Origin: Anaeramoeba flamelloides
Lineage: Eukaryota > Metamonada > Anaeramoebidae
DNA: 64,000 bases
Assembly: GCA_027625915.1 (NCBI GenBank)
Contig: JANTQA010000045.1
Span: forward strand, 3,100,001-3,164,000
Reading direction: 5' to 3'
Made by a program: the position numbers and the translations under genes. Each line of letters begins with the position of its first letter. The stretch's first letter is position 1. Positions 36,075 to 48,787 of this stretch are shown one piece after another. Under the pieces are notes generated by a model, which was not told where the DNA came from, ran no database searches, and saw nothing but the letters and a program-made list of their open reading frames with translations.

Positions 36075-36947
36075 ATGAAAAATTGTTTCTCGTGTCTCCT
36101 TTTATTGGTCTTATTTTCTTTTGCTGTTTCAAACCCTGAAACGTGCATGGCTAGTTTGACTGCTCTTATGACAAACAACTATCCAAATGCCACACAGATG
36201 ATAGAAGCTACTTCATTATATCCAGATCGCCTTGGCGATTGGTATTTGTGCCAGTCCTTAAAAGAAGAGCGTGTGGCACATTATTGTGTTGCCTTTGTCA
36301 CGCTTGATGCCGACGAACCACAATTCCCATTGGGAACATGCATGCCCCTTGACTGTAGCGAGGATGATCTTTCAACCCTGTCTCCGATAATTTTAAGCCT
36401 GAAGGGACTGAAAGGATCTGCAAAGTTTTATTGCGACAACCCTCAGGTAAAAGGGTTTGGCTTTTATTTTATGACTACCTTTTGCCTTGCTTTACTTTTC
36501 ATCGTCTTAGCTGCGACATTGGTCGACTACTATCTCTTTCAAGAAAACAAACCCTTTGAAACCGAAAACGAGACAGAAAGTGATGACAAAAAAGCTATTC
36601 TCCTCGACTCTGAATCCTATTCTGATTCTCTGCTTTCGGATGCAGAGCGTGATTTTATATCTTCTTCGGAGAAATCCCAAGACAAACAAATTACCATTAA
36701 CAACATTAACGAAATCAAAGATCGTGAAGCAGAATCTCTTTTCGTGGGACTTAATAAAGAAAAGCCTGAAATTTTCCATAAAGTGATCCAAAAAAAAGTT
36801 GAAGAAACAAATCTATGGAAATTTTTGAAACAATTTTCCTTAATTCAAAATTGTAAAAGACTCTTTTCTCAATACCCTTCTCCTATCAATTGTTTTAATT
36901 CAATTCGAACACTCTCTATGATGTGGATTATCTTAGGTACATTAATT

Positions 36948-36980
<33 letters not shown>

Positions 36981-39900
36981 AAAATCTGGTTTTAATCATT
37001 ATCCAAGAACTGAAAAGTTTTGTGGAATAAAATTTGTCACCAACAAAAACAGATCAGTCACTTTGCAAGAAGAAAAGTGAAACACTTTTGAAAATTTCGA
37101 AAATATAGTCATACTTTTTTTGAAATAATTTCGAAAATATTTTTTTTTTTTTTTATTGTAATCGAACAGGTGGAAATTACAATCTTTGTGTGATTTGGTC
37201 AAAGGACCTTTCAGAAATTTAAAATCAAGGTCAGAGATTATGCAATTATTAATTAACGAAAATAATTTTAAAATTAATTCAGAAAGATTTTTTTCTTTTA
37301 ATTTGTTTAGAAATGTTAACAAATGATTTCCATTGGAAGTACATAACGTACAAAAAATGATCAACACCGTTAATTGCATAATAAAAAGATCAAAATTATC
37401 ATTCAACTTTCCAAAAACACATACCTCCCAAAAATTATAATAAATCATCAATAGTCCACAATTAAAAAAGTTAAATAAATCATTTATCTTGTTTCCAGAA
37501 TTAATAAATTTGAAAAGTTCCGAGATTTAAGAAATCCTTTTTTGGAAAGCCGAATAAAAATTTTGTTCAATTTATTTTACAAAAATAGTATCTTAAGTTC
37601 ATATTTTAAACTTAAAGACAAAATTTATTTTGGTTTTTATTTATTACATAATAAGATCTATTTAAGCAGTTAGTAAATGTCACGAATTTTAGAATTGTTG
37701 AACTTGGTGGATAACTTAAATATCTTTGAGTTGTAAATAAATAATTTTTGATTTTTTATTACTGGTATTTGAATAATAAATGGGAAAAAATTTTCACTTT
37801 CATTTTCCTTTTCATATTTTCCTTTTTCAAAATTGAGTTTTTCGAAGAAACAGAGTGTAGTTTGTGATCTCTATTTATTAGTTTGCTTCTTTTTTATGCT
37901 ATTTTAGATGAATTAAGAATCCTAAATTACACGTACTGAAGAATTGTAAAATGAGATGAAAATATATCCCATTTTAATTTCAAATACCTGTATTGTGAAA
38001 TATTTTTGTGGGGGACTATATAGCATCGCTGCATGTCACGGAGTATCATCGAGTGTTGTCAAGTGCTGTAGAGTGCCTGTTTTTTTTTTTTTATTTTTGG
38101 AATGAAAAAACAATTTTACAAAATTTCTTTTTATTTCAAATAGTAAAAAAAACCTAACAACAATCTATTGATTTTCCACATAAATAGAAAACTCAAAAAA
38201 ACCTAACGGCCGTTTTCTAAAATTCACAAGAAGAGAGAAAAATCAAAGATTTTACTCAATTCTTTTAAAATTTGGATAACCTAACGGCGGCCTTCTGTTT
38301 TTTTCTGTTTTATCTGTTCGATTTTCAAAAAAAAACACAAGAAAAACTAAAGGTATTTTTTTTTAAATTTTTGAAATTTTCTTTTAATTTCAAAAATTAA
38401 ATAAAACCTAACAACGCTTTCTCATGATTTAAAAGGATTGAATAAAATCTATGATTTTTCGAAATAAAAAAGAAAACCTAAAAAAAACCTAACGGCTCTT
38501 TTCTTTAATTTAAAAGAATTGAGTAAAATCTATGATTTTGCCCAACCCCTTTAAACACTGGAAAAGCTAACGGCGGTTTTCTCAATTCTCGATTTTTTTA
38601 CGGTATCAAAAATCTATCGATTTTCTAATAAAAACAAAAATTAAAAAAAAAAACTAGGGTATTTCCAACTAATGGAATTTGATAATTCATTATCATTTTA
38701 TATTTATAAATTTCTTTTTTTTCGTTCAATTAAATCCTTTGAATTCCTGTTGATTTTATTGTTTGCTCTTTGATTGGATTTTATTAATTTTTCAAAATAA
38801 AGAGGAGATAAAATTTTTAAATTTTTTTTGAATTATAAGTTTTTTTTAATGATGGAAAAAAGAAATAAACAAATTTCATACCTCAAAAAATCTCATAAAA
38901 AATTGTGATCAGAAACTTGGATATCTCTTTAATTAAAGTAATGGCTTACTAATAAACAAATTGAATTATTATTAAGTATCAATTAATCATGAAGAGCAAT
39001 TTTGGATATTTAAATCATAATCGTATAATTAAGTTTAATCAGGATATTTTCAAATAAATTTGCAATGCATTTTTTAGAAATAGCCCAATTAAATGTTTAA
39101 TTAATTTAAAACAGATAAATGTATCTTTTCGAATACATTAATCAAAGATATTTCCAAAATGTTATGTGAATTCCTTGCTTATAACAAAGTGGGATTAGAG
39201 TGGTTTAAAGAATTGGTCAAACTTGAATACCTAAAATTTCAAAAAACTTAAAAAGGGGGGGAATTCAACATTGCCAATTGTTTTCTGAACCATCAATCTA
39301 TAAATAATTTTTTTTGTTCGGAATTAACATTTTATGAGAAATAATATAAAGTAATTCACTTCCAAGAAAAATACTCATTTTCAAAAGGATAAGTGTTTTA
39401 TCTTTGGCTGGTAATATCAACAAAGTTATTATTTGGTTATGTAATCAACAGTTTTAAATTGTTTAATTTTGTTTTTTAATATCACCAATCTTCGTACATG
39501 CTTTTAGTTTGGTTTGTTTTTTTTAAATATAATTTGTTTTTTTGGAGTTGATGTTTAATTTTTTTGATTTGCAAAAAAAAGGTTTTGAAAAAAATAATTT
39601 CATCAAAAATGTTACAAAAATGTAATTTGTTACATTTTCTATGCAATTTGAGAATGACAGAATCACTTTGAATTTCAGATCTAAAAATACAGATTTTTCA
39701 ATAATTTAAACTAGCATTTTTCTCAGTTTTTGAGGAACTTTAAATTTGAAAAAGTAAATTATAGTTTTCTTTATGAATTCTTAAAAGATCAAAAAAGTAA
39801 AATAACAAAATTTTGATAGAAACTCCTTTAATTCATTCAAATTTGTTTTTAAAACTCAAAATAGAGAAAGTAATTGGAAAAGTGTGTCAATTATCCTGAA

Positions 39901-42643
39901 GTTAAATTTTGTTATAAAAAAACACTAAGAATTTTTAACAATAAAATTTAATCCTTTCTTATTTTCAAAAACTTTAAAAATGTTATTAGACTAAAAATAA
40001 ATTTAGAATTAGTTCATTCTGATATTTAAAAATATTGTTAAGTCGCTCACTTTTAATAAAAATTATAAAATAGAGTTTTACCATTCTCAATAAAATTTCG
40101 ATATTTTGATAATCGCAGAAAAGAATTTTATTTCCTGATCAAGAAATTTCAAAGATTTAGCCGGACTCAATAAGGGTCTAACTCTTGATAAATTAATTTA
40201 ATTTCCAAATTGAAGCTAAATACTGAAAAAAAATTTACTAATAATAAAGAACTTAAATTGTCCAAAATTACATATTACGGTTTTCCCTTGTAAAACTTGG
40301 TCTATAACGATTTATTTAATTCTTAGAATCTATTTTTTTTTAATGAAAGTTGAATGTAAATTTTGTTCGTTTTATTTTTTAATTAATAATATTATTAATT
40401 TTAACAAAGAAATTCTCAAAATAAATAAATTTTAAGATTTTTGATCAAATAAAAAAAATTAGGGATATTAAAAAAAAAAAATAATATTAAAGTTAAAATA
40501 ATAATAATAAAATTAAGAAAAAAGAAAGGAAGATTAAATAAAAAAACAAACACTTTCACAATATGATGTGTAAATTTTTGAAAATTAAAAACAAAAGACA
40601 AAAAACCAAAATTATTAATTCTCGTTATGAAAAATCCAAACATCTCATGTACAAATGTTGTTTTAAAAGTGTTTTAAAGGGTAATATAACTTTATTTTTT
40701 TTTTTCTTTTCATCTAGCAATGAACATAAAATTTAAAGTACTCTTGATAAATAACTCACCTACTTGAAGACCAATATTTTCATAAGAAACAATTATTTTT
40801 TGTTTTTCTTTTTCTTAAAAACATTCTGAAAATTATAATTCATAAAAAAAAAACAATAAAACAATAACTCAACAAATCAAACAAAATCCACTTTATTTCA
40901 TTCTATTTCGTAATTTTTCTGAATTGTGTTATAAAATTGATTCTTAATACCAGTTTTATTATTATTTTTAAAATTTAAAAACAGATAGTTTTTTTTTTTA
41001 TTGTTCAAGGAGGGACTTAATTCCTCTTGTTTGTGCCAATCCCTAATTTTTTTCAAAGATTCCCTACTTTTTTTTTATTATCAACTAGGCTAATAAACCC
41101 GACAAGCCTTTTTTGTCAATAATATAAAAATACTAGTATTTTTTAATCAAAAACTGCAAAGTTTAAAAAAAAAAATTTTTTTTTTCATCATTTTTTATTT
41201 ATCTTAGTGGTTAGAAAGGGGGGACTTGTAATATTTTTTGAAATGTTTTAATAAACATCAGTACTCCCCTCTTTTTTTCCGATTCTATTTAGGAAAATAT
41301 TTACTTTTTAAACACTTGAGCCGCCCAAATTCCGTAATGGGAAAGTGTTGTTCCAACAAGGATATATTAAACTCATATTTAACCCAACCATTAAATAAAA
41401 TTAATTTTTTTTTTTTAATTCTTATTTAAATATTTTAATATAATTAATAGGCCATACTTATGATTTTATTATGTCTTTCCCAGTTTTTAATACATCTGCC
41501 TTGACGGATATTTTTAAAAAATGGTCAATTCAAATGATCATTGGGGGGGAATTTGGTGTCGATTCATTTTTTTTCATGTCTGGATTTTTAGCATGCTATG
41601 GTATGATGAAAACTTTAAAGAAATTCCATAAATTGCCAGCCCATTTGGCATATATCCATCGATTTTTAAGGCTCACCCCAACAATGATGTTTGTAATCTT
41701 TGTAAGTGTCTATCTAGGTGTAAACATGGGAGTCGGTCCAATGTGGCCCATGATGACCGAACAGATGACATCAAAATGTACAAAATACTGGTGGACAAAT
41801 TTACTTTTCATTAACAATTGGTATCCCAGACATTACACGGATTCATGCCTCGGCCAAACTTGGTATCTTGCAAATGATTTCCAATTCTTTATTATCGCGC
41901 CTTTAATTGTTTGGATTGCTTGGAAATCGAGGAAAGTTGGCTATGCAGTAATCGCATGTATAATTGCGGGCTCAATAACATATAAATGCCTCATTGTCCA
42001 TCATTGGCAATTAACAATAAACATCCATCAATCTGATATGCACTATTATGATTGGATTTATATTAAGCCAATGGCACGAATTGACGTGTATTTGATTGGA
42101 ATTTTGCTTTGCCTATTGCTGTGGGACGAAAAGAATAAGGGCGGATTCCATTTAAAAAAAATTACCATTCCACAATTCTACATAAGATGGCTGATGTTCT
42201 GTATAGGGTTAGCTATCATTGGGCTATGTATCTTTTCGCCTTATAGTTTTTATAAGGGAGAGAAATGGCCACGCTGGCTCCAAACTTTATACGTTGCCTG
42301 TGATCGCCCTTTATACACAATAGGCCTTGCCCTTTTAGTTTTGCTCTGGATTAATGGCTATATGAAACCTTTAAGCACAATATTAAGTGCAGATTTTTGG
42401 ACAGTTCCAGCCAGGTTAACTTATTGTGCATATTTAGTTCACCCTACAATCATTTATATCTTTTATTTTAATAACAAAAAGGAAAACTTTTTATCAAATA
42501 TTACTATTATTGTTTATTATCTTGCTATGCTCCCCATTGCATATATAGTTGGATTGATCTTCTCTTTATGTTTTGAAAGTCCATTTATGAATTTAGAAAA
42601 AATGTTAATAGAGAAATTAAAATCACTGGGGAAAAAGAAATAA
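36075..42643 (+). CDS. NRF-domain acyltransferase-3 membrane protein, two exons
   Basis: Member of the nose-resistant-to-fluoxetine (NRF-6) family of integral-membrane O-acyltransferase-like proteins; animal members act in lipid and drug transport. Exons are 36075-36936 and 41451-42643, joined across a 4514-bp intron (GTACAT...TTAATAG). The product is 684 aa. Order: signal peptide (1-19), Cys-rich lumenal NRF domain (~24-128), a membrane segment (~131-152), an acidic Ser-rich loop (~155-220), then the acyltransferase-3 domain (~275 on) with about ten membrane segments. The family R-X10-H motif reads IRTLSMMWIILGH; the intron falls in the Gly codon just before the His. Downstream motifs GVDSFFFMSGFLACY and HRFLRLTP are typical. 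TTG codons precede the ATG at 36075; I chose the ATG because the signal peptide follows it. Confidence 0.9.
37390..37565. repeat. Hairpin repeat E, copy 2
   Basis: Same inverted arms as 6203-6370 (ATTATCATTCAACTTTCC on the left, GGAAAGCCGAATAAAAA on the right), with a shared left flank (GTTAATTGCA...AAAAAGATC). It sits inside the 4.5 kb intron of the NRF/acyltransferase gene. Confidence 0.6.
38025..38660. repeat. Dispersed repeat D, copy in acyltransferase intron
   Basis: Contains three or four internal rounds of the signature CAATTCTTTTAAAATTTGG...CCTAACGGC...TTTTCT, alternating with AAAACCTAACRRC blocks. It opens with a GC-richer array of four 10-bp units at 38041-38080. Confidence 0.65.
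38041..38080. repeat. 10-bp tandem array at the edge of repeat D
   Basis: Four units in register: GAGTATCATC, GAGTGTTGTC, AAGTGCTGTA, GAGTGCCTGT. Similar 10-bp-spaced units occur at the edges of other repeat D copies (near 16800 and 63800). Confidence 0.6.
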
Positions 42644-43679
42644 AATAGTCAGTTTATTCCATATTTTTATTTTTATTTAATTTTTTTTTTTTTTAAAAAA
42701 TAATCGTTTTGATTGAACTTTCGAAAATAATAAAAAGAATTAAATTTTTTCATTTTTTTTGATTTATCAGGAAACTTTTTTTTTTATCAATTTCAATGCT
42801 TTTTCTAGATTTTAAATGAATACATATGAAATGTTTTTGTAAAAAATTGGAAAGCTAAAATTATACTAATTCTCAAATTTATACTGTAAAAAATAAAACT
42901 GATTTTGCTCCTCAAACTTAAAGTTATTTTTTGGTTGTTAACTTTTATTTGATTTTTTAAGTAGAAAAAATAATTAAAGTTCATTTTAAAATTTTTAATA
43001 TGGAAATTTTTTTCATTTAAAATTCACCACAAAAATCTTTGGCAAAATGTCCTTGAAATTTGATTATAAATCCTTTTTTGGTAACTTTTAAAGAGAGAAA
43101 CTGAATTGAAATTTATTTCTTTTCATTTGAAGAAAAAAATAAATATTTTTTTTTTGGTATGATATTTAAAGAATAGAAATAAGATTATTTGCTGAGTTTT
43201 TGTTGTTTCGGTTTTGGGTGCCTATTTCTATTTTTTTTTTTCTAAATTTTTATAAAATAAACTTTAAGTGTTGGTTTATGAGAAACCATCTTTTTTTTTT
43301 TTTTACATATTATTTTTTAAACACACTAAAATTTGATTAGTATTTAAAGGGTTACGAAGATGATCAGTATATCCAATATTGAATAAGCTAATTTGATGAA
43401 TTAAATATCATAAAATTTCACTTTTAAATGTTTTTTGGAAGGGGTTTTAAAAAAAGAAGAAAGAAAGATAATAAATCTTTCAAATAATATACAAAGAAAA
43501 ATTAAAAAAGAAAAGAAAAAAAATACTGAACATTGGAATAAATTCTAATGAGTACCTTAAAAAGGTTTTTTTTTTTTTTTTTTTTGAAATTTTCAATTTA
43601 AGAAAGTATCAAAGGATTAAAAAAAAATAAAATGAAAATTTTCTTGTTTGATAACAAAATTACTACAATTAGCATTTGA

Positions 43680-44700
43680 TCGCAGTTGATAAAGTTTATT
43701 CATATTATATATCCAATGTTCTTGTTCTTAAAAATCTTGAAGTTGTTGAATTTATTTTTGTTGGTAGTACTACACTTTTTTGAAAGTCTCTGATTGAGAA
43801 AAAAGGTTATTTTTGGGGTAATTTTTTTTGGATGGATGTGATGATATATTCTAGTTTAATTCAACTTCAAGATATTTTTTTTTGATAAATAATAACTAAT
43901 AGTTGTAAAAACACTCAATTTTCAAAAAAACTAAAAAATATACACTAAAAAAATACTCAGGATTAAAACCCCATATCCTATTTTTTTTATTTGATTATAT
44001 AAATAGAAAATTAAGAAAACCCAAAGAAAAGTGTCTTTCAAGTTGTATAGAGTGCCACAAAGTTCCTATATTTTACAGAATTTAAAAGAATAGAGAATGA
44101 TTGATGATTTTACCCAATTCTTTTGAATTCTCAAAAACCTAAAAGTAGTTTTTTTATGTTATGTGTTATTGGTAAAATCTATTGATTTACGTTAAGTTTT
44201 TTTGAGTTTTTCTGTTTTATTCTGTTAAGTTGTCTAGGTTTTCTTGAGTTTTCTGTTTTATTTAGTGGGAAGTGTACTAGATTTTTTTTTACTTTTTTTA
44301 TTAAACCAAAAATTTCTTAAATTTTCTGTTTATTACAAATATTAAAAAAAACCTCAAAGAAAATCAAAAAAAAAAATTTTTCAATTTGAAATCAATAAAT
44401 AATTTTTCAATTGTAAAAATAATTTGTTCCCTATTTGAAAGATATTTATAAAAATTAAAATACTTTTGAAAGACAATAAAATGACATCATAACTACTCAG
44501 AAAAAATTTGAAAAATTTTGTACTATTAAATTTTAAATAAACTTAACAGACCCTTGGAAAGTTGAAGTTTTTCCAATTAAATTGTAAAATAAAGGTATTA
44601 ATAATTATTGATCCAAGATCACTTATTAACCAATTATTTTTATTAAAATTGAAGTACTTAAAAGGTTAAAAATTGGCAAATTTTTAATTTTTTTATTGAC
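43680..44700. repeat. Dispersed repeat C, copy 2
   Basis: It matches 25880-26650 along its length, but carries about 300 extra bp at ~44010-44340 that belong to repeat D (ACCCAATTCTTTTGAATTCT, GAGTTTTCTGTTTTAT). This suggests repeat D inserted into repeat C. Confidence 0.6.
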
Positions 44701-45625
44701 AAATTATATTAATAGTCGTGATCTTAGATTCTAAATTTCAAAAACATTATGTAATATAAATTATTTTTTCTTTTTTTATAATATATTTAATCTGGAAGCA
44801 ATTATTCTTTCTGAATACCTTTTTAAACTCTCCAATTAATGAAATTTTACTTTATATAACTTTTTAAGTTGTATTTTCTGTCGTTTTTTTTTTTAATTTC
44901 TTTATTTCTCTGAAATAGTCTACTAAAACCAAAAAGTATCTTTAGATTTTCTCAAAATATATTATGTATTAGAATTTTTTAATTATTGATAAAAAGGTAA
45001 GCGAGAGATATAAAAAGGTGTATTTAGGTTCAATTAAGACCAAATTTAAATAATCAAAAATGTAAGACACCAATGAATATCATTTACCAAGAAACAGTGT
45101 TGATTTTATTAATCATGTTATAAATACAAGAAATATTCTAACTTTTTGTAAAATTGTATCTACTGAATTTCTTATAACTGATTTAATAAATAATTATAGG
45201 AATTACAAATATTGGGGTGTTAACACAAATTGGAAACAAATGAAAAATATTCAACACTTACTTTGATATAAAATATTATTTTTTTAAAGATTTATTGTTA
45301 AATGTTCATAAATTCAAACAAAGGCGTGAAAACTTCTGAATAGAAAATATAATCAGAAAATAATCAAAAAAAAAAAACATTAAACTAACAATAATAACTT
45401 AATAAAAAAATATCAATTTTTTACCAGAAATTTTAATTATTTCTAAAACCCTAAAAAGATATTCATATTTTCTAAAAGAAAATAACAATAAATTTAGATT
45501 TTTTTATTTAAAATTTTAAAAAAAAAATATTATTGAAAAAGAAGAATAGTATAAAAGTGTATTAAAATCTAAAAGATATTAAAATAATTGGAAAGGATCT
45601 ATCAAAATAATTAACATAAAAATAT

Positions 45626-45658
<33 letters not shown>

Positions 45659-45835
45659 AACCATAAATAGAAAAAGAAAAGTATCTTGATAATGTATTTG
45701 TCTAGAAACGGTTGGAAAGAATCCCTCAAAACAAAGTAAAGTTAAAAAATCAAAGTAAAAATAAACAATATGATATACAAAAAAGATAATATTTTTATCT
45801 TGTATATTAATAATAATAATGAATTTGATGAATCT

Positions 45836-45910
45836 CAAAGGGGAGTTTACTATTAGATCTCCCCAATTAAGATTGGTTGTAAAGACATTAAATACAACCA
45901 TTGCGCCTTT
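45836..45910 (+). other. Possible structured RNA or fold-back patch
   Basis: A GC-richer stretch can fold as a three-way junction: AAAGG with CCTTT (closing), GGAG with CTCC, and GGTTGTA with TACAACC. No tRNA signature (no T-loop GTTCRA) is present. A reading frame crosses it but matches nothing I know. Confidence 0.2.
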
Positions 45911-45939
45911 ATTAACATCACACACACTGACCCCGTTTA

Positions 45940-45947
<8 letters not shown>

Positions 45948-45978
<31 letters not shown>
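45948..45978. repeat. (TA)n microsatellite
   Basis: About 15 uninterrupted TA dinucleotides. Confidence 0.9.
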
Positions 45979-45981
<3 letters not shown>

Positions 45982-46727
45982 ATTGTAATTTACAAATTCA
46001 AAATGTTCAATTTCTCATTTAAAATTTATTTTGAATTTGTTACTCATGTAATTATTTCCATGGATTAATGACTTGAAAACTTTGATTTTTCATCAATTGA
46101 AAATTTTATTTACCATTCTTTAAGAATTAAAATATTTGATATATATCTTTTCTTTTCGAAAAAATAAAAAGTTTACTTTTCATAAAATAAAATTAATCAA
46201 TTAAACCAACATTAAAAGATGACTTTGAGATCAATATTACCAATTCATGAGTTGCCTCCAGTTTAAATTGATTTTTTTTATCTGACCTTTTATTGGATAT
46301 CAAAAGCATAGTTTCTTCTAATAGTCAATTTTTCTCAAAAAATTTCTAAAAATAGAGAAATCATCTTTTCTCTTGTGGTCTCACTTAAAAACAAAACAAA
46401 ATTAAAGTAAAGAATTGATTCAAGAAAAAAAAATATTTTATTTAAGTAATCACAAAAAGAATAAAAAAAGAAAAAAAAAAAAAAGAAAATAAATTCTTTA
46501 AAATTCAAATAAGAAACACTTTTCAGAAAGATTTTTGATCATTATAAAAATTTTAAAAAAAAAAAAAAAAAAAAAAAAATATGAAAAAAAAAAAAAAAAA
46601 AAACAAATATTTTAATTAATGAACGAATAATTTTAAATTCAAAATTGTCAATAATAATAATAAAAAGATAAAATCATTTAATTCAATATTTGAATAAAAA
46701 TTAATTTTTAAAATCTGAATTAAATAA

Positions 46728-48787
46728 TTAATATTTGATTACTCCAGCTTGCATAAGCTTGCTAATTTTATCTCTGACGAGAGGATCTTGGAGATGCTTT
46801 TCTCTGGCTCTGGGGTCGTTATTGATGTCATCCAAAATTTTTCTAAATAATGGATCAGAAAGAATTTGACGGATTTCAGGATCTGACATAGCTCTTTTAA
46901 TTTTTTCTTCATCGACTTCGCCGTTTTGTGTTTTCTGTTGTTCAAGTTGTATTGCTCTGATTGTTTTTGTGAGCCCATTTGATGCCTCTTTATTTTTAGG
47001 ATCTATTTCCAAGGCTTCTTGGTAAATTTTCATTGCCTTGTTGTATTGCTTTGTCAAGAGGAAAAGGAATCCCTTTCTTGTAAATGCCTTGACGAATTTG
47101 GGATCCAAATGTTCGAGGATGTAGTCGCAATCCTTTTCGGCTTGTGGAATTGATCCAAGTTTGGTGTATGCTGCGGCTCTATTGGAGTAATAAATTGGGT
47201 TCTTAGGATCGCGTTTGATGGCCTCTGTGTAAAATTTGATGGCCTCTGGGAAATCGTTTTTTTTAAAGTGCTTATTTCCTTCGTTTTTGGCTTCAACAGC
47301 CTTTTCTGGATCAATATATAATAATCGATCTTTTTCCTCTTTTTCCTTTTCTGTGCTTCTTAACAGTTTTAAAATTGATGCGGATCGGTGTTCAGTTAAT
47401 GCCTTTTTATACATTTCAATGGATTTTTCAAGCTTTTCCTGTCTTTTGTATCCATTACCCATTCGGCAATATACCTTAGCGACATCTTCATATGTGGCTC
47501 TTGTATTTCTTCCAATCTCAATGGCCTGTTCACAAAGCTTGTATGCAGTTTCAAATTCACCCATCTCAATATATGCTGCTGCCTTGTTGTTATATAATAA
47601 AATGTTATTTGGGTTGCATTCGATAGCCTTTTCGTAGAATTCAATTGCCTCGTTAAATTTTTTTTTTGAAAATAATTTATTTCCTTGTGATTTTAAATCG
47701 TTTGATTTGTTGACATCGATTTTGTTTTCTTTGTTTTCTGTGTCCTTTTCAACTTCTTCTTCAACAATTTTTTCTGTTTTGGTTTCCTTTTGCTCCTCTT
47801 GTTTCTCAATGTCCATTTTTTTTTCTTCTTTTTCTTCTTTTTCTTCTTTTTCTTCGACTACAATTTTTTCTTCAATCTTTTCCTTTTCCTTTTCCGTTTC
47901 CTTTGGCTTTTCCTCGGTTTTTGTTTTTGGTTCCTCTTGTGTTTCTGGCTGTGGTCTCATATTTGGATCAATGCCCATAATTAAACTAATAACATCCATG
48001 AGCCTAGGATCGGTAATATATTGTTGCATGGCGTTTTGATCTTTTTGGATGTGTTTAATCATCTCAACAAAGGTCTTGTCTTCCATGTAAGATGCTGTTT
48101 TTTTGTTGCCCTTAATTAAATCCCAGATTTTTTCTGTATACAAGACTTGAAACATTTGTTGCATTTGGAACATTTGCTGTTGGCCCTGTTGCTGTTGTTT
48201 CATCATCGCGTTTTTACATTTTTCTAAATCAATCTTCATTTGCTTGTTTTCAGGTGCCAATTCGATGCCTTTTTCGTAGGACTTTGTTGCTTTGCTGTAT
48301 CGGTGTAAGTAATACAATGCAGTTGCCTTTCTTGAATGTGATTTGAACCAATCAGGCTTGATTTCAACACACTTTTCTGCAAACTCTAAGGCCTTTTCAT
48401 AATTTTTCAAGGCAACATACGCGCCAGATGTGTTTGAATATAAAACATGGTTGTCTGGGGCAAACTTGATGGCTTCTTCAAACTTCTCGGCTGCTTTTTG
48501 GTAGTCTTTTTTTCTCCAAAAATCAGTACCTTCTTTTTTAAGTTGTTCGGCCTAAGAAATAGAAATCATTATTTTTGTTGTGTTTGTTTTTGTGGTTTTT
48601 TTGTTTTTTTTCAAAAATTAAAAAAAAGTAAAGAAAAAAAAAAAAAAAAATGAAAAAGGAAAAATTTAAATTAAAAAAGTTTGTTTTTGGTTTTTCTTTT
48701 TTTTTTTTGAAAAATGAAGAAGAAGGTTTGTTTTGATATAAAAAAAAATAAAAATTATTAGTAAAGATTGTTTACTTTTTCGTTCAT
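46728..48787 (-). CDS. STI1: Hop/STI1 Hsp70-Hsp90 organising co-chaperone, two exons
   Basis: Cytosolic adaptor that passes clients from Hsp70 to Hsp90. Exon 1 is only 12 nt (48776-48787, MNEK), followed by a 224-bp intron (GTAAAC...TTCTTAG) and exon 2 (46728-48551). The spliced product is 611 aa and starts MNEKAEQLKKEGTDFW, matching STI1 N termini. Layout is canonical: TPR1 (~5-118), Gln/Met-rich linker, DP1 (~140-200), a Lys/Glu linker with (EEK)n (~205-280), TPR2A (~285-395), TPR2B (~405-525) and DP2 (~545-611). Carboxylate-clamp positions are visible in TPR2A (LKSQGNKLF, YNNKAAAY, AKVYCRMGN). The exon 2 frame and domains are certain; exon 1 rests on the ATG, donor and phase. Confidence 0.93.

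Larger units (their letters stand above)
36937..41450 (+). other. 4.5 kb intron with repeats
   Basis: It contains hairpin repeat E (37390-37565), a large copy of repeat D (38025-38660) and otherwise AT-rich sequence with short non-coding frames. The motif GGCTAATAAACCCGA near 41089 recurs inverted near 16185. No nested gene was seen. Confidence 0.75.
42644..46727. other. Spacer between acyltransferase and Hop genes
   Basis: No gene seen. It contains repeat C with inserted repeat D (43680-44700), a (TA)n microsatellite at ~45948-45978, a possible structured patch at 45836-45910, and long A tracts at 46555-46605. Confidence 0.6.

Noticed and set aside
45611-45982. 123-codon minus-strand frame through the TA microsatellite
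   Set aside because: Its start lies in (TA)n (Ile-Tyr repeats) and no family is recognisable.
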